From a virus: a stretch of 64,000 bases of DNA. The notes under the pieces were generated by a model. The model was given only the letters and a program-made list of their open reading frames with translations. It was not told where the DNA came from and did no database searches. Of the stretch, positions 24,523 through 32,344 are shown one piece after another. Position numbers and translations under genes: made by a program. Each line of letters opens with the position of its first letter. The stretch's first letter is position 1. The stretch lies in IMG/VR virus record IMGVR_UViG_3300042304_001125, positions 38,160-102,159 of that record. The stretch is one strand, 5' to 3'.

Positions 24523-24679
24523 GCTCATAGAATCTTTCAACAACACCGAACGCATAACCTTTCTTACACAACCTCACAGCGTACGCCATTTGAGAAGTCT
24601 TGTGAACTACCTCCCACAGCTGCCCGTCTCTTTCGAAACGGACAGGTGGGGTAGCTTTCTTATCTCTGATCTTACGCAT
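24515..24679 (-). CDS. hypothetical basic protein, 54 aa
   Basis: MRKIRDKKATPPVRFERDGQ start, then LWEVVHKTSQMAYAVRLCKK. Overlaps by 8 bp with genes on both sides, consistent with coupled translation. Function unknown. Confidence 0.6.
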   Translation of the reverse strand: MRKIRDKKATPPVRFERDGQLWEVVHKTSQMAYAVRLCKKGYAFGVVERFYEHV

Positions 24680-25493
24680 ACTGCAGAGCAAGTTCGAATA
24701 GGTCTTGATTGATCTTCAAGTCTTTCTCGAATGAACGAATCTTACGTACCTGGCGTACCTTAGCTCCATTCAATGCTCCTTTGAAGCCTCCTTGGGTGAT
24801 AGCTTCCTGTACTCGGTTGAAAGTCAACCACAAATCATTTCCTTCGTCTTGCTTACGGCGGCTAGAAAGAATACCTTCCAACACCTCATCTTCTACTTTA
24901 ACCTCATCGGTTAGTTCGATACCACGACGTAGTAGGTAAGCCTTCAAAGCAAAGTCTTTCTGCTGCTCTTCCGTCATCACAACCTCTTTCATCTTGTTGA
25001 TAACCTCAACCTTCTTAGGTAGCTCCTGCACTGCAGTCTCAATAAGCTTCTGCAGATCCTCAAACGAGTAACCCATGTGGCGGATCTTAAAGTTAGCAAA
25101 CTGCTCATCAGCTACTACCAATCCATTGCTGCACACCAGACGATACAGCCCCATCATAAACTTGAATGATTGAGTACCATCGTGAGAGTTAGTCAGAATG
25201 ATCTGAGGAAATACATCATCACCTTCTGCACCTTTGATAAGGAGGTTAGGGTTCTGAAACTTAATCATGTGCTTAGAGAAGATAGAAGTCTTACCTGCAC
25301 GACCTCGGCGTTGAGCAGCTTGAACTGGCTCCCATCCCATCGTCGTTAAGTCTTCAATTACTCGGCTAGTAGGTACGTGAACGTACTTGTCTGATACCTG
25401 TCGAGTAGGCTTGTCGATGAAGGCAAAAGGAACTACCTTCTTCAACTCTTCGATTGTCATTACGCGGTCTGCATTGCTGTTTGAAATCATCAT
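24672..25493 (-). CDS. DUF932-family protein, 273 aa
   Basis: Matches the DUF932 (phage/plasmid-like TIGR03299) pattern: an N-terminal YVHVPTSRVIEDLTTMGWEP, central FPQIILTNSHDGTQSFKFMM, GLYRLVCSNGLVV and a C-terminal helical bundle with FNRVQEAITQGG. The family is frequent on phages and plasmids and has no settled function. Start is at the ATG after GGTT; an in-frame GTT-ATG upstream is ignored. Own promoter at 25517. Confidence 0.85.
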   Translation of the reverse strand: MMISNSNADRVMTIEELKKVVPFAFIDKPTRQVSDKYVHVPTSRVIEDLTTMGWEPVQAAQRRGRAGKTSIFSKHMIKFQNPNLLIKGAEGDDVFPQIILTNSHDGTQSFKFMMGLYRLVCSNGLVVADEQFANFKIRHMGYSFEDLQKLIETAVQELPKKVEVINKMKEVVMTEEQQKDFALKAYLLRRGIELTDEVKVEDEVLEGILSSRRKQDEGNDLWLTFNRVQEAITQGGFKGALNGAKVRQVRKIRSFEKDLKINQDLFELALQYA

Positions 25494-25516
25494 AACCATT
25501 TTGTTTTTAATTATAC

Positions 25517-25549
25517 TTAAAGATAGGAACTAACTTCGTTGGTTCCAAC
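25517..25549 (-). promoter_or_regulatory. promoter, GTTG-N20-TATCTTTAA
   Basis: -33 GTTG 25546-25549, -7 TATCTTTAA 25517-25525; serves the DUF932 gene and the two genes after it. Confidence 0.75.
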
Positions 25550-25553
25550 TCTT

Positions 25554-25787
25554 CTAAGTAATAATTCCTAACTTTTTTGCAGTAAGATATCCTACCACCT
25601 TACCTTCATCAGTCATGTACTGGTGTTTGGTCTTAGGTAGTCCTTTATTCTTCTCTTCTAACTCTTCATAGAGACTCTTATGACCCTTACTGTAAGAGGT
25701 TTCAGATGTTATAACCCTTCCATTTTCAGACATAAAGTACCTAATGGTAGTTCCGTCTGAGTGAGTCTTAGATAAGATCTCTTGCAT
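25554..25787 (-). CDS. hypothetical protein, 77 aa
   Basis: MQEILSKTHSDGTTIRYFMS start; strand-turn-strand pattern repeated (RYFMSENGRVI and HQYMTDEGKVVGYLT look like an internal duplication). Overlaps the 102 aa gene by 20 bp. Function unknown. Confidence 0.65.
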   Translation of the reverse strand: MQEILSKTHSDGTTIRYFMSENGRVITSETSYSKGHKSLYEELEEKNKGLPKTKHQYMTDEGKVVGYLTAKKLGIIT

Positions 25788-26076
25788 CTGAAATCTGTTT
25801 GATTAACTGATAGGTATCGATTGCATCATCGTACATCTCTTTCTGCTCATAGATCTCCAGGCATTTAGATAATGCTTGAGGCCACTCCATAGACGGAAGG
25901 CTGATATCAAATGCAGTATCTCCTCCTTCAAAGCTAACTTCAAATAGGTCGGCATGCCTCTTCTTAGCTTGCACAGCCAGTCGAATACCCTCAGTGATTG
26001 CTTCTGTTACTTTGAGATTCTCTCCGGTAAAGAAAGCATCAAACTCTTGCGGAGATTCAAATACAAATTGTTTCAT
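25768..26076 (-). CDS. hypothetical acidic protein, 102 aa
   Basis: MKQFVFESPQEFDAFFTGEN start; the C-terminal helix (LEIYEQKEMYDDAIDTYQLI) has UVR/TPR-like spacing. Starts with an ATGA overlap to the 91 aa gene. Function unknown. Confidence 0.65.
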   Translation of the reverse strand: MKQFVFESPQEFDAFFTGENLKVTEAITEGIRLAVQAKKRHADLFEVSFEGGDTAFDISLPSMEWPQALSKCLEIYEQKEMYDDAIDTYQLIKQISDARDLI

Positions 26077-26348
26077 AGCTGTCGGGTAGTATAGTTATTC
26101 TGCTTGGTAGCTTGCTTATTAGAGCCGTAGTAATATACCGGTCCTTCGTATACATAGGTATGCATAGGTACCCAGGGGTTACCTCGTTCAGTAAACTGAG
26201 GCTCGGTAATGCGGCGAGGTCCGTCGTAAGCACGGAAAGTAGCAGCAGTAACTCGGTACCAGGTTTCGTTATGAAGTTGAATCTCTAATACACCTGCGGT
26301 ATTGAAGTCAAATCTGATCTTCTCCGTCTGTCCTCTCTTCTCGCTCAT
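26073..26348 (-). CDS. hypothetical protein, 91 aa
   Basis: Start at MSEKRGQTEKIRFDFNTAGV, directly after the leader; the longer frame crosses the promoter. Aromatic, beta-rich (WVPMHTYVYEGPVYYYG). Opens a three-gene coupled unit. Function unknown. Confidence 0.65.
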   Translation of the reverse strand: MSEKRGQTEKIRFDFNTAGVLEIQLHNETWYRVTAATFRAYDGPRRITEPQFTERGNPWVPMHTYVYEGPVYYYGSNKQATKQNNYTTRQL

Positions 26349-26529
26349 AACCTTTATTTGTTTCTTCTTCACTAAAGATAGTAAAGATGTCTCGATTGAG
26401 CAACTTTTCCGACAGCTTTTTATTTTTTTGGTCCTGTTCAAGAAGTTTATCAGCGTGCTTCTTTAGTAGGAACTGTTTATTCTTCTCTGAATCTAGCTGA
26501 GGTCTTTGTCGCTTCTTAGGTACTTTCAT
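26308..26529 (-). CDS. hypothetical highly charged protein, 73 aa
   Basis: Lys/Glu-rich (KKRQRPQLDSEKNKQFLLKK), starts with an ATGA overlap to the HNH-like gene. Its 3' end runs through the promoter and first codons of the 91 aa gene, which is unusual and lowers confidence. Confidence 0.5.
   Translation of the reverse strand: MKVPKKRQRPQLDSEKNKQFLLKKHADKLLEQDQKNKKLSEKLLNRDIFTIFSEEETNKGYEREERTDGEDQI
26372..26404 (-). promoter_or_regulatory. promoter, GTTG-N20-TATCTTTAG, inside coding sequence
   Basis: -33 GTTG 26401-26404, -7 26372-26380; lies within the end of the 73 aa gene and serves the 91 aa gene. Confidence 0.75.
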
Positions 26530-27173
26530 TGCCGAGATATAAATTCCTCACCAGGTTTTTTATTATCTTCCCACAGTCCTAACTCCTTTAGGTGATCGAT
26601 ATGTGCTTGATCGATCTCCCAATCATAGTCTTTTACTTGCAGCTCTACATAATCCTCCATCTGTTCTACCTGATCATCGGAAATAGGAGAAGCAGCATAG
26701 AGAAAGGAGCAGTTATAACAAAGTAGCTCGATGTTATCTCGATGGTAGTTATGTTTATTCTTATCTTTGAAAGTAAGAATGAGAGGTACTTTACCGTCAA
26801 GCAATCTAGCTTCTCCAAAGTCACATCTATTACACTGCTCGGCTAGGTACCCTTCTGAAATTAGAGCTGCCTTGATCTTAGCTGGCTTAAAATGTTCTAC
26901 TGGGAACGTTCCGTCTAAGATCTCTTTCAAAGGAGCTTGTTTAGCTCTTCCTGTTAGAAACTTGGGAACTCCTTTACCGGCTTGATTGAGATGTGTCTCA
27001 AAAAGCGTCCTTCCATCTTCTGCCTTGAAGAGGTTGGCGTACTTTTTGTAATGAGGAAAGGAGCAGTGAAGGTATCGAGCGGCAGCCTTATTGGATTTAG
27101 TCATCCGGATTGCACGCTCGATATCCTCTCTGAGGAGTATCTTACTCGGTCTCCCTCTCTTTCTTTCCTCCAC
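26526..27173 (-). CDS. HNH-like zinc protein with N-terminal DNA-binding region, 215 aa
   Basis: An AT-hook-like KRGRPSK at residues 4-10 and a helix-turn-helix-like NKAAARYLHCSFPHYKKYAN begin the protein. Around residues 113-160 a C-x2-C pair (CNRC), a LILTFKDKNKHNYHRDNIEL core and a second pair (LLCYNCSFLY) form the beta-beta-alpha metal site of HNH endonucleases, with H and N in the expected places. Could be a homing-type nuclease or a phage regulator. Overlaps both neighbours. Confidence 0.75.
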   Translation of the reverse strand: MEERKRGRPSKILLREDIERAIRMTKSNKAAARYLHCSFPHYKKYANLFKAEDGRTLFETHLNQAGKGVPKFLTGRAKQAPLKEILDGTFPVEHFKPAKIKAALISEGYLAEQCNRCDFGEARLLDGKVPLILTFKDKNKHNYHRDNIELLCYNCSFLYAASPISDDQVEQMEDYVELQVKDYDWEIDQAHIDHLKELGLWEDNKKPGEEFISRQ

Positions 27174-27565
27174 TATTCTTCCTCCTCTTCTTCTTCTGAG
27201 TCTTCAATTACTTCATCTGGATCTTCTAGAAGTTTTACATCTTCTTCATCATCCAAAAACTTCTCTGCTTTCTCTTTCAATGCACGAGTATCATCAGCAA
27301 CCAGAGTTTGATCGTAGTTTTGAATCTCAGGCATCTCTTCTGCTAGACGATCCACACCTAACTCTATAGCTACTACCTTGCGGTAGGTTTCTTCGTCAAG
27401 AATTTCAATCTCATTGTAAGTATGATCTCCTTCTCCTAAAGTGAGAATACGACCTCGTTTCGCTCCTACAGTAGAGTGATTAATACAAGTCTTAGTTTCA
27501 GGCAGAGCCTTAACACGCAAGGGATTAATCTCATCCCCACACACAGTACAGAACCTTTTATCCAT
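27173..27565 (-). CDS. DksA/TraR-type C4 zinc-finger protein with acidic tail, 130 aa
   Basis: The N-terminus (RFCTVCGDEINPLRVKALPE, then TKTCINHS) is the DksA/TraR zinc-finger pattern, with the fourth Cys apparently replaced by His. It lacks the N-terminal coiled coil of DksA. The C-terminus is a long acidic stretch (EDSEEEEEEE). DksA-type proteins bind the RNA polymerase secondary channel; an acidic tail might mimic nucleic acid. Own promoter, so probably early. Transcription role is inferred. Confidence 0.7.
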   Translation of the reverse strand: MDKRFCTVCGDEINPLRVKALPETKTCINHSTVGAKRGRILTLGEGDHTYNEIEILDEETYRKVVAIELGVDRLAEEMPEIQNYDQTLVADDTRALKEKAEKFLDDEEDVKLLEDPDEVIEDSEEEEEEE

Positions 27566-27581
27566 GTTTTTATTTATTTAC

Positions 27582-27614
27582 CTAAAGATAGCAAGAAGTT
27601 GGTTAGGATCCAAC
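27582..27614 (-). promoter_or_regulatory. promoter, GTTG-N20-TATCTTTAG
   Basis: -33 GTTG 27611-27614, -7 27582-27590; serves the DksA-type and HNH-like genes. Confidence 0.8.
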
Positions 27615-27616
27615 TT

Positions 27617-28021
27617 TTATTTAAATTTCTGAATAGCTTCCCAAACATCTTCTGGGGTGCGGAATGCAATCTTCTGCTCTTTTTTACCAACAGTTACTGA
27701 GATGCATCCATCCCATTCTTCTTTTTCGTTGTAGTCGATTTCATTCAAGTACAGCTCGATTAGAAAAACTTGTTCCCTGTTAAAGGTCATTCTCATTAAG
27801 TTGTGGATAACTCTAAAGAACTTATCTTCGTAAGCTGCAATATCCATTCCAATTTCGGAAGCTACAAAGTCTGTTCGATCGTCGATTTCTTTTAACAGCT
27901 TAAGTATTTCTATAAATAATTCTTTATGCATAGCTTCTTTATTTCGAGGTACCTCTTTTATTCGGTACTTCAAAGGTAACTGTTCTTTTAGTATTCGTCT
28001 AAGTATTTCCTTAGGATTCAT
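27617..28021 (-). CDS. hypothetical protein, 134 aa
   Basis: Helical N-terminal half (MNPKEILRRILKEQLPLKYR) and a beta/alpha C-terminal part (CISVTVGKKEQKIAFRTPED). Coupled to the 51 aa gene by ATGA. Function unknown. Confidence 0.65.
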   Translation of the reverse strand: MNPKEILRRILKEQLPLKYRIKEVPRNKEAMHKELFIEILKLLKEIDDRTDFVASEIGMDIAAYEDKFFRVIHNLMRMTFNREQVFLIELYLNEIDYNEKEEWDGCISVTVGKKEQKIAFRTPEDVWEAIQKFK

Positions 28022-28173
28022 CTAGTGACTTTAAATAGGCTTAAGAAGCTCTTAAGCGGTAAATGTTTTCTTTCTGCAAAGTACCTAGCAGCAGCAAGGC
28101 GGTTAAATGTAAAAGTAGATCCAATAGCCTCCTGGCTACTATCTGTTCGACTGTAGAAAGAGAATCTTTTCAT
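28018..28173 (-). CDS. hypothetical protein, 51 aa
   Basis: MKRFSFYSRTDSSQEAIGST start, basic, with RLAAARYFAERKHLPLKSFL forming one helix. Overlaps the 134 aa gene start by 4 bp. Function unknown. Confidence 0.65.
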   Translation of the reverse strand: MKRFSFYSRTDSSQEAIGSTFTFNRLAAARYFAERKHLPLKSFLSLFKVTR

Positions 28174-28187
28174 AAAAGTAAGTTAGG

Positions 28188-28529
28188 TTAAGCTCCAGTT
28201 CCTAATGCTTGACGGATAATTTTATCTACATATTCGATGTAGATGAAGAAGCCTACGATTGATTTGTCTTTAAGCTCTCTGTCTCTCTCTACTTGCATAC
28301 CGTACTGCTTAAGACCTGTATCAAGCTTTTCAGCTAATGCCATTGCAATTTCATTCTGCTCGGTAGGATTGATAGGAGACATATCAGCAGGAATGAATTG
28401 TACTTTGATTCCTTTTTTGTTTGGATCTTCGTTAACACCCACCTTAAGTACAAACTGCTTACCCTTAAAGTTTACTTTAGTGGCTTCAGCAATTACGTTT
28501 TGGATTTCTTTTAAGAGTAGCTCTTTCAT
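28188..28529 (-). CDS. hypothetical protein, 113 aa
   Basis: MKELLLKEIQNVIAEATKVN start, alpha/beta with two beta-rich segments (QFVLKVGVNEDPNKKGIKVQ, SIVGFFIYIEYVD). Begins a unit with the 51 and 134 aa genes. Has its own promoter at 28533-28565, and a CTATTTATA late motif further upstream at 28582. Confidence 0.7.
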   Translation of the reverse strand: MKELLLKEIQNVIAEATKVNFKGKQFVLKVGVNEDPNKKGIKVQFIPADMSPINPTEQNEIAMALAEKLDTGLKQYGMQVERDRELKDKSIVGFFIYIEYVDKIIRQALGTGA

Positions 28530-28532
28530 GCT

Positions 28533-28565
28533 TTAAATATAAGAAGAAGTTAGTTTCGATCCAAC
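28533..28565 (-). promoter_or_regulatory. promoter, GTTG-N20-TATATTTAA
   Basis: -33 GTTG 28562-28565 inside the 44 aa gene; -7 TATATTTAA 28533-28541, only 3 bp from the ATG of the 113 aa gene, so that mRNA may be nearly leaderless. Confidence 0.7.
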
Positions 28566-28684
28566 TGATCGTCGTCCTTTTTATAAATAGGACCTACTTT
28601 TTTCTTCTTATTTGTCTTGATCGGCTGGTAAGGACGTGCTTCTTCCTGGTAGCGGTCTAGATCTTGCAAATGAATCTTGCCCAT
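28550..28684 (-). CDS. hypothetical basic protein, 44 aa
   Basis: MGKIHLQDLDRYQEEARPYQ start, then a Lys-rich stretch (IKTNKKKKVGPIYKK). Follows the first glycosyltransferase gene by 4 bp, so it may belong to that transcript. Contains CTATTTATA (28582-28590). Function unknown. Confidence 0.55.
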   Translation of the reverse strand: MGKIHLQDLDRYQEEARPYQPIKTNKKKKVGPIYKKDDDQLDRN

Positions 28685-28688
28685 TTGT

Positions 28689-29867
28689 CTATAAGTTAAT
28701 TAAACTATTCTGATATTCGTTCATCTTACTAATTTCTAAAGACATACTACTTACGGTATATGTACCTGGGTTTCCATTCATTTGGATAATCTCCGGTAAC
28801 TGTTGCAGTACTTGAAAGTCATATTCAGTAAAAGTATTTTTATCCACAGTTAGTATGATTTCATTTTGTAAGGTATCGAACGGAGTTGTTTTGATTTTCT
28901 CTGCAAGATTATATTGAGTGTTATGCTGTTCTTTATCCAAGTAGTGAGTAGTTAGTACCTGCATCTCATCATCGATCAGAATTGTTGAACACCAGGGTTC
29001 AAGAAGCTCTAATAATTCACTGGTACAATTTGTGACTTTAATACCAATGTCGTACTTAGGAGATACAATTGGTTTCATCATACTATCATGTTTTACAAAA
29101 TGTCCCCACTTCCGAATAAAATTACGAGTAGATCTCATATTTTGAGCTTCCCACTCGCTACTATTTTTACCTGGAGTTGTCAAGGTAGGATTAAACCTAG
29201 ACCCTCTGCAGGTCATATGGTATACGTGTCCTTCCCAAGTCTGCACAAATTTAACTCCGTCTAGGTGAAAGCGGTTAAAAATATCGGAGTCTTCTTTTGA
29301 TTGCGGAGCATATAAAGGGTCGTGTCCTCCAATCTTCTGGAAGTCTTTGCGGTAGAAAGCCCAGGGAGCAAAAACACCTTCTGTAGCTTGCTGCACCTCT
29401 AGCTTACTATACCAGTTTAAGAAAGCCTCTTCGTTAAACTCTTCAGGCTCAGTACCAAAGTTAGCTAAAACCTTTTCTGGTCCTGGAGGGTGTAGTGGTG
29501 GCTCAATTCGAGTTAGAGATACAATTACACCTGGCTTAATATGTTTCTCAATAGCAGAAATAGCACCTGGACATAAGTACATATCAGCATGGTAGATCAT
29601 CGCTACATCTGCAGTTGCTACATTATTAATTAAACGGTCGTATAAAATAGTATGCCCTAATCTTTCCGGACCTTGGTTACGAATCCATTTAAAGTTAGGA
29701 TCTTTTTTCTCCGTCTCTACACACCATGCCCACGTTCCGTCTGTACTAGCATCGTCAGCTACACAAATTTCAATCTCGTGCTCTCCTTGATTTTTTCTAA
29801 TTGATTCATAAGACCACTTAAGGTACTTAAGATTATTACGGCTTGGCTGTATTAAGCTAATTTTCAT
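28689..29867 (-). CDS. family 2 (GT-A) glycosyltransferase, 392 aa
   Basis: MKISLIQPSRNNLKYLKWSY start, then ICVADDASTDGTWAW (nucleotide-binding DDxS), AMIYHADMYL as the DxD-type metal site (HAD), and a downstream GGHDPLYAPQSKEDSDIFNR acceptor segment with ED. Strongly similar in layout to the 301 aa protein at 33260, so the two are paralogues. The C-terminal 130 residues are an extra domain. Donor and acceptor unknown. Coupled by ATGA to the epimerase gene upstream. Confidence 0.88.
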   Translation of the reverse strand: MKISLIQPSRNNLKYLKWSYESIRKNQGEHEIEICVADDASTDGTWAWCVETEKKDPNFKWIRNQGPERLGHTILYDRLINNVATADVAMIYHADMYLCPGAISAIEKHIKPGVIVSLTRIEPPLHPPGPEKVLANFGTEPEEFNEEAFLNWYSKLEVQQATEGVFAPWAFYRKDFQKIGGHDPLYAPQSKEDSDIFNRFHLDGVKFVQTWEGHVYHMTCRGSRFNPTLTTPGKNSSEWEAQNMRSTRNFIRKWGHFVKHDSMMKPIVSPKYDIGIKVTNCTSELLELLEPWCSTILIDDEMQVLTTHYLDKEQHNTQYNLAEKIKTTPFDTLQNEIILTVDKNTFTEYDFQVLQQLPEIIQMNGNPGTYTVSSMSLEISKMNEYQNSLINL

Positions 29868-30703
29868 TTAATAACTTCTTTTAGGTAATCTGTAAGGTTG
29901 CGGGTAGGTTTCCATCCTAGAACTTCTCTAGCAGTATTATCTGTATTCAGGGTAGTTAAGGCTTCGCCTGGGCGTGCTGGGAAATACTCGGCAGTCTGTT
30001 GGAACATTTGTAGTACTTCGTTTACAGAGTAATTTTTACCTCTTCCCAGCTCAAATTCGTATCCGTAAGTCTGCTTGTACATAACTAGTGTTAGAGCATC
30101 AACAATATCATCGACGTGTGTGAAGTCTCTGCGTTGTTCTCCATCGCCATAAATTACGAACTTCTCTTGCTTGTACCAACTATTAATCCATCTACCAATT
30201 AAAGTTGTATAACCTCCTTCTGTTAATTGATTAGGTCCGTAAACGTTGTAAAACCTCGCAATTGAAGCTTTTAGTTGGTAGTGTTGCTGGTATAGTTTGA
30301 TTATATCTTCTCCTAAATCTTTTGAAAAAGTGTAAGGATTTTTGTACCTTCCACTATGCTTAGAAGATGAACCTGCATACACAACGGGTACTCCTGATTT
30401 AGCACACCAATCTACTAACCTCATTGTACCTAGTGCATTAACTTCAAAATAGTCTTGAGGCTTTTCAAATGAAGGTTGAATACGAGCAATGGCAGCCATA
30501 TGGAAAACAAACTCAGGCTTGATCCAATCGTAGCTGGTGATATTTCTGATATCATAGTTCAGGTACTCTGCTCCGTCTTGGTGATTGCTCTCCAGGCCAG
30601 TGCTGTAATTATCAATAGAAACTACTTCATGACCTTCTTCAAGAAGTCTCTTGATTAAATTTGTACCAACAAATCCTGCTCCTCCTGTTACTAAAACTTT
30701 CAT
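29864..30703 (-). CDS. NAD-dependent nucleotide-sugar epimerase, 279 aa
   Basis: Extended short-chain dehydrogenase: GxxGxxG at GGAGFVGTNL (7-16), conserved YDIRN, SSS followed by catalytic Y-x3-K (NPYTFSKDLGE), RFYNVYGPNQ and GDGEQRRDFTHVDD. These are features of UDP-glucose 4-epimerase-like enzymes. Shorter than bacterial GalE (about 338 aa). Supplies an activated sugar for the surrounding transferases; exact substrate not readable. Confidence 0.88.
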   Translation of the reverse strand: MKVLVTGGAGFVGTNLIKRLLEEGHEVVSIDNYSTGLESNHQDGAEYLNYDIRNITSYDWIKPEFVFHMAAIARIQPSFEKPQDYFEVNALGTMRLVDWCAKSGVPVVYAGSSSKHSGRYKNPYTFSKDLGEDIIKLYQQHYQLKASIARFYNVYGPNQLTEGGYTTLIGRWINSWYKQEKFVIYGDGEQRRDFTHVDDIVDALTLVMYKQTYGYEFELGRGKNYSVNEVLQMFQQTAEYFPARPGEALTTLNTDNTAREVLGWKPTRNLTDYLKEVIK

Positions 30704-31635
30704 TACAATACTTCTTTAATAGATTCAAATACCTTAGAGTAATCTCGATAACCTCTCTTAACTATTTCGTCTAAGGTATCAACTACAGGTACTACCTTTG
30801 CTTTAGATAATTTATTGAAGTAAGATTCTCCTTCAAAATAACCCGGTCTAATATCTTTAGAAGTGTTAACGTAAATAATAACAGGTTTGTTAAAGTAGCT
30901 GCAAAGTATGCTTGAGCCTCCACCCATAGATATAAATCCTTCGGCACTAGAGTATATTGCTAACTGAGCTTCATTGTATGTACCTCCTACCTGGTTAACA
31001 ATATCATCGAATAGGTATACATTTTCAAAGTATTCAGTAAGCTGATAATCAGTAATTACTCCTTGACCTTCTACATTAGCTAAGATATCTCTATTCTGTA
31101 GCTCATTAGGATCGGTAGCAAACTCTGTATTACGAGGTCGTTTATAGATAATGTTATAACCTTTCTCAGTTAAAAGATTAAACATTATATACAGACTCTC
31201 TATATCAAAGTACCCAATAGGTGTCTGCCCGTGTTCTAAGTTAAACCTATTTGAGATAATAACATAGTTACTCAAAGCAGGTGTATCTTTCTTGTAATAC
31301 TTCTCAGCATAAGGAGGTGCTACCCATTGAGAGTAATCTAACCATCCGTTGGCTTGCTTCTGTTCTTCTTCAGTAAGTAGGCTATAGTCTTTCCCGAAAA
31401 TAGCTAGAGCATTATGATGTATCCAGCTGTTAGGTAGATTCTGTACTCCGTTAGAGGAATTATCTACAGACCTAGTTGTATACTTCTCTTCTACTTCGTC
31501 ACAAAACCAGTAGAAAGGTTTCATTCCTTTGCTTGTTATTACCTTAACATACTCTCCTTGCTCTTTAAGCCAGTACGCATAAGGAGCTGCACATACAAGT
31601 TCATAGCCAAACTCTGGGTTTAGGTCAACTATCAT
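30703..31635 (-). CDS. probable GT-B-type glycosyltransferase, 310 aa
   Basis: Begins MIVDLNPEFGYELVCAAPYA, like glycosyltransferases that start with a GFGDEL-type loop. The second half has NYVIISNRFNLEH, NIIYKRPRN and AIYSSAEGFISMGGGSSILC, where GGGSS and the following PVIIYV resemble the donor-binding end of GT-B proteins. Assignment is structural by eye. TAATG junction with the epimerase. Confidence 0.65.
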   Translation of the reverse strand: MIVDLNPEFGYELVCAAPYAYWLKEQGEYVKVITSKGMKPFYWFCDEVEEKYTTRSVDNSSNGVQNLPNSWIHHNALAIFGKDYSLLTEEEQKQANGWLDYSQWVAPPYAEKYYKKDTPALSNYVIISNRFNLEHGQTPIGYFDIESLYIMFNLLTEKGYNIIYKRPRNTEFATDPNELQNRDILANVEGQGVITDYQLTEYFENVYLFDDIVNQVGGTYNEAQLAIYSSAEGFISMGGGSSILCSYFNKPVIIYVNTSKDIRPGYFEGESYFNKLSKAKVVPVVDTLDEIVKRGYRDYSKVFESIKEVL

Positions 31636-32344
31636 AATAGTATTCTTTTAGCTCAATGAGCTGCTCTTTAATTGATTTTGTTTTTATCTCTCCTACGAGG
31701 CATTTATTTACTTCTACTGAAGAGTTTGGTACGATTTCAATATCTTTACTAAATACTTCTTTAATCAAAGATAGTAAATCAAATTTAGAGAGGCAAGTAC
31801 TTTCAATAGTATTTTCTACTTTGTAGCTATCCCAATCCTGCATTAGTTTATAACATTGTTTAGCCCATTCTAAAGTTGTAATGCCGCTCCACATAGCTTT
31901 GGTGTAGCCTCCTACTGAGTTCTCGCTATTTAAAAACCATTCAAGTAAACTAACTTTAGAGTCTAATTCAGGTCCTATGATAGATGTTTTGAGTATCTTA
32001 GTACGTGTTCCTTTTTCAATAATAAAGTCTCTAGCTTTTCTTTTAGATACGCCGTAAACATCTTCGTCTACTTCACAATCAGTTCCAGGGTGTATAACTC
32101 TAGTATTTGCTAGAATATCTAACCAGGTAGGAAGATCTTCGTTGATAGAAAAGTCTTTAGTCCGTTGAGGAATAGCTCCAATACAGTTAATAATATACTC
32201 TCCTTTAAAGGAAGTTACTGCATCAGCAAAATCAGGAGTTAAGTAGCGGAAAGGAGTAACAGTAACTGTAACTCCATTATTAGAGAGGTACTCGGAAACC
32301 ATATGTCCAAGCATGCCTTTATGCCCTAGCACTAAAACGTTCAT
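31625..32344 (-). CDS. RmlD/FnlB-type NAD(P)-dependent reductase, 239 aa
   Basis: GHKGMLGHMVSEYL (Rossmann GxxGxxG), YIINCIGAIPQRT, catalytic VYGVSKRKAR (Y-x3-K) and TSIIGPELD are typical of dTDP-4-dehydrorhamnose reductase-like enzymes. Shorter than RmlD (about 300 aa). Directly follows a CapD/FnlA-type dehydratase gene, a pairing seen in synthesis of 6-deoxy-HexNAc sugars (UDP-L-PneNAc, UDP-L-FucNAc). A reductase step on its product is inferred. Confidence 0.8.
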   Translation of the reverse strand: MNVLVLGHKGMLGHMVSEYLSNNGVTVTVTPFRYLTPDFADAVTSFKGEYIINCIGAIPQRTKDFSINEDLPTWLDILANTRVIHPGTDCEVDEDVYGVSKRKARDFIIEKGTRTKILKTSIIGPELDSKVSLLEWFLNSENSVGGYTKAMWSGITTLEWAKQCYKLMQDWDSYKVENTIESTCLSKFDLLSLIKEVFSKDIEIVPNSSVEVNKCLVGEIKTKSIKEQLIELKEYYYDS

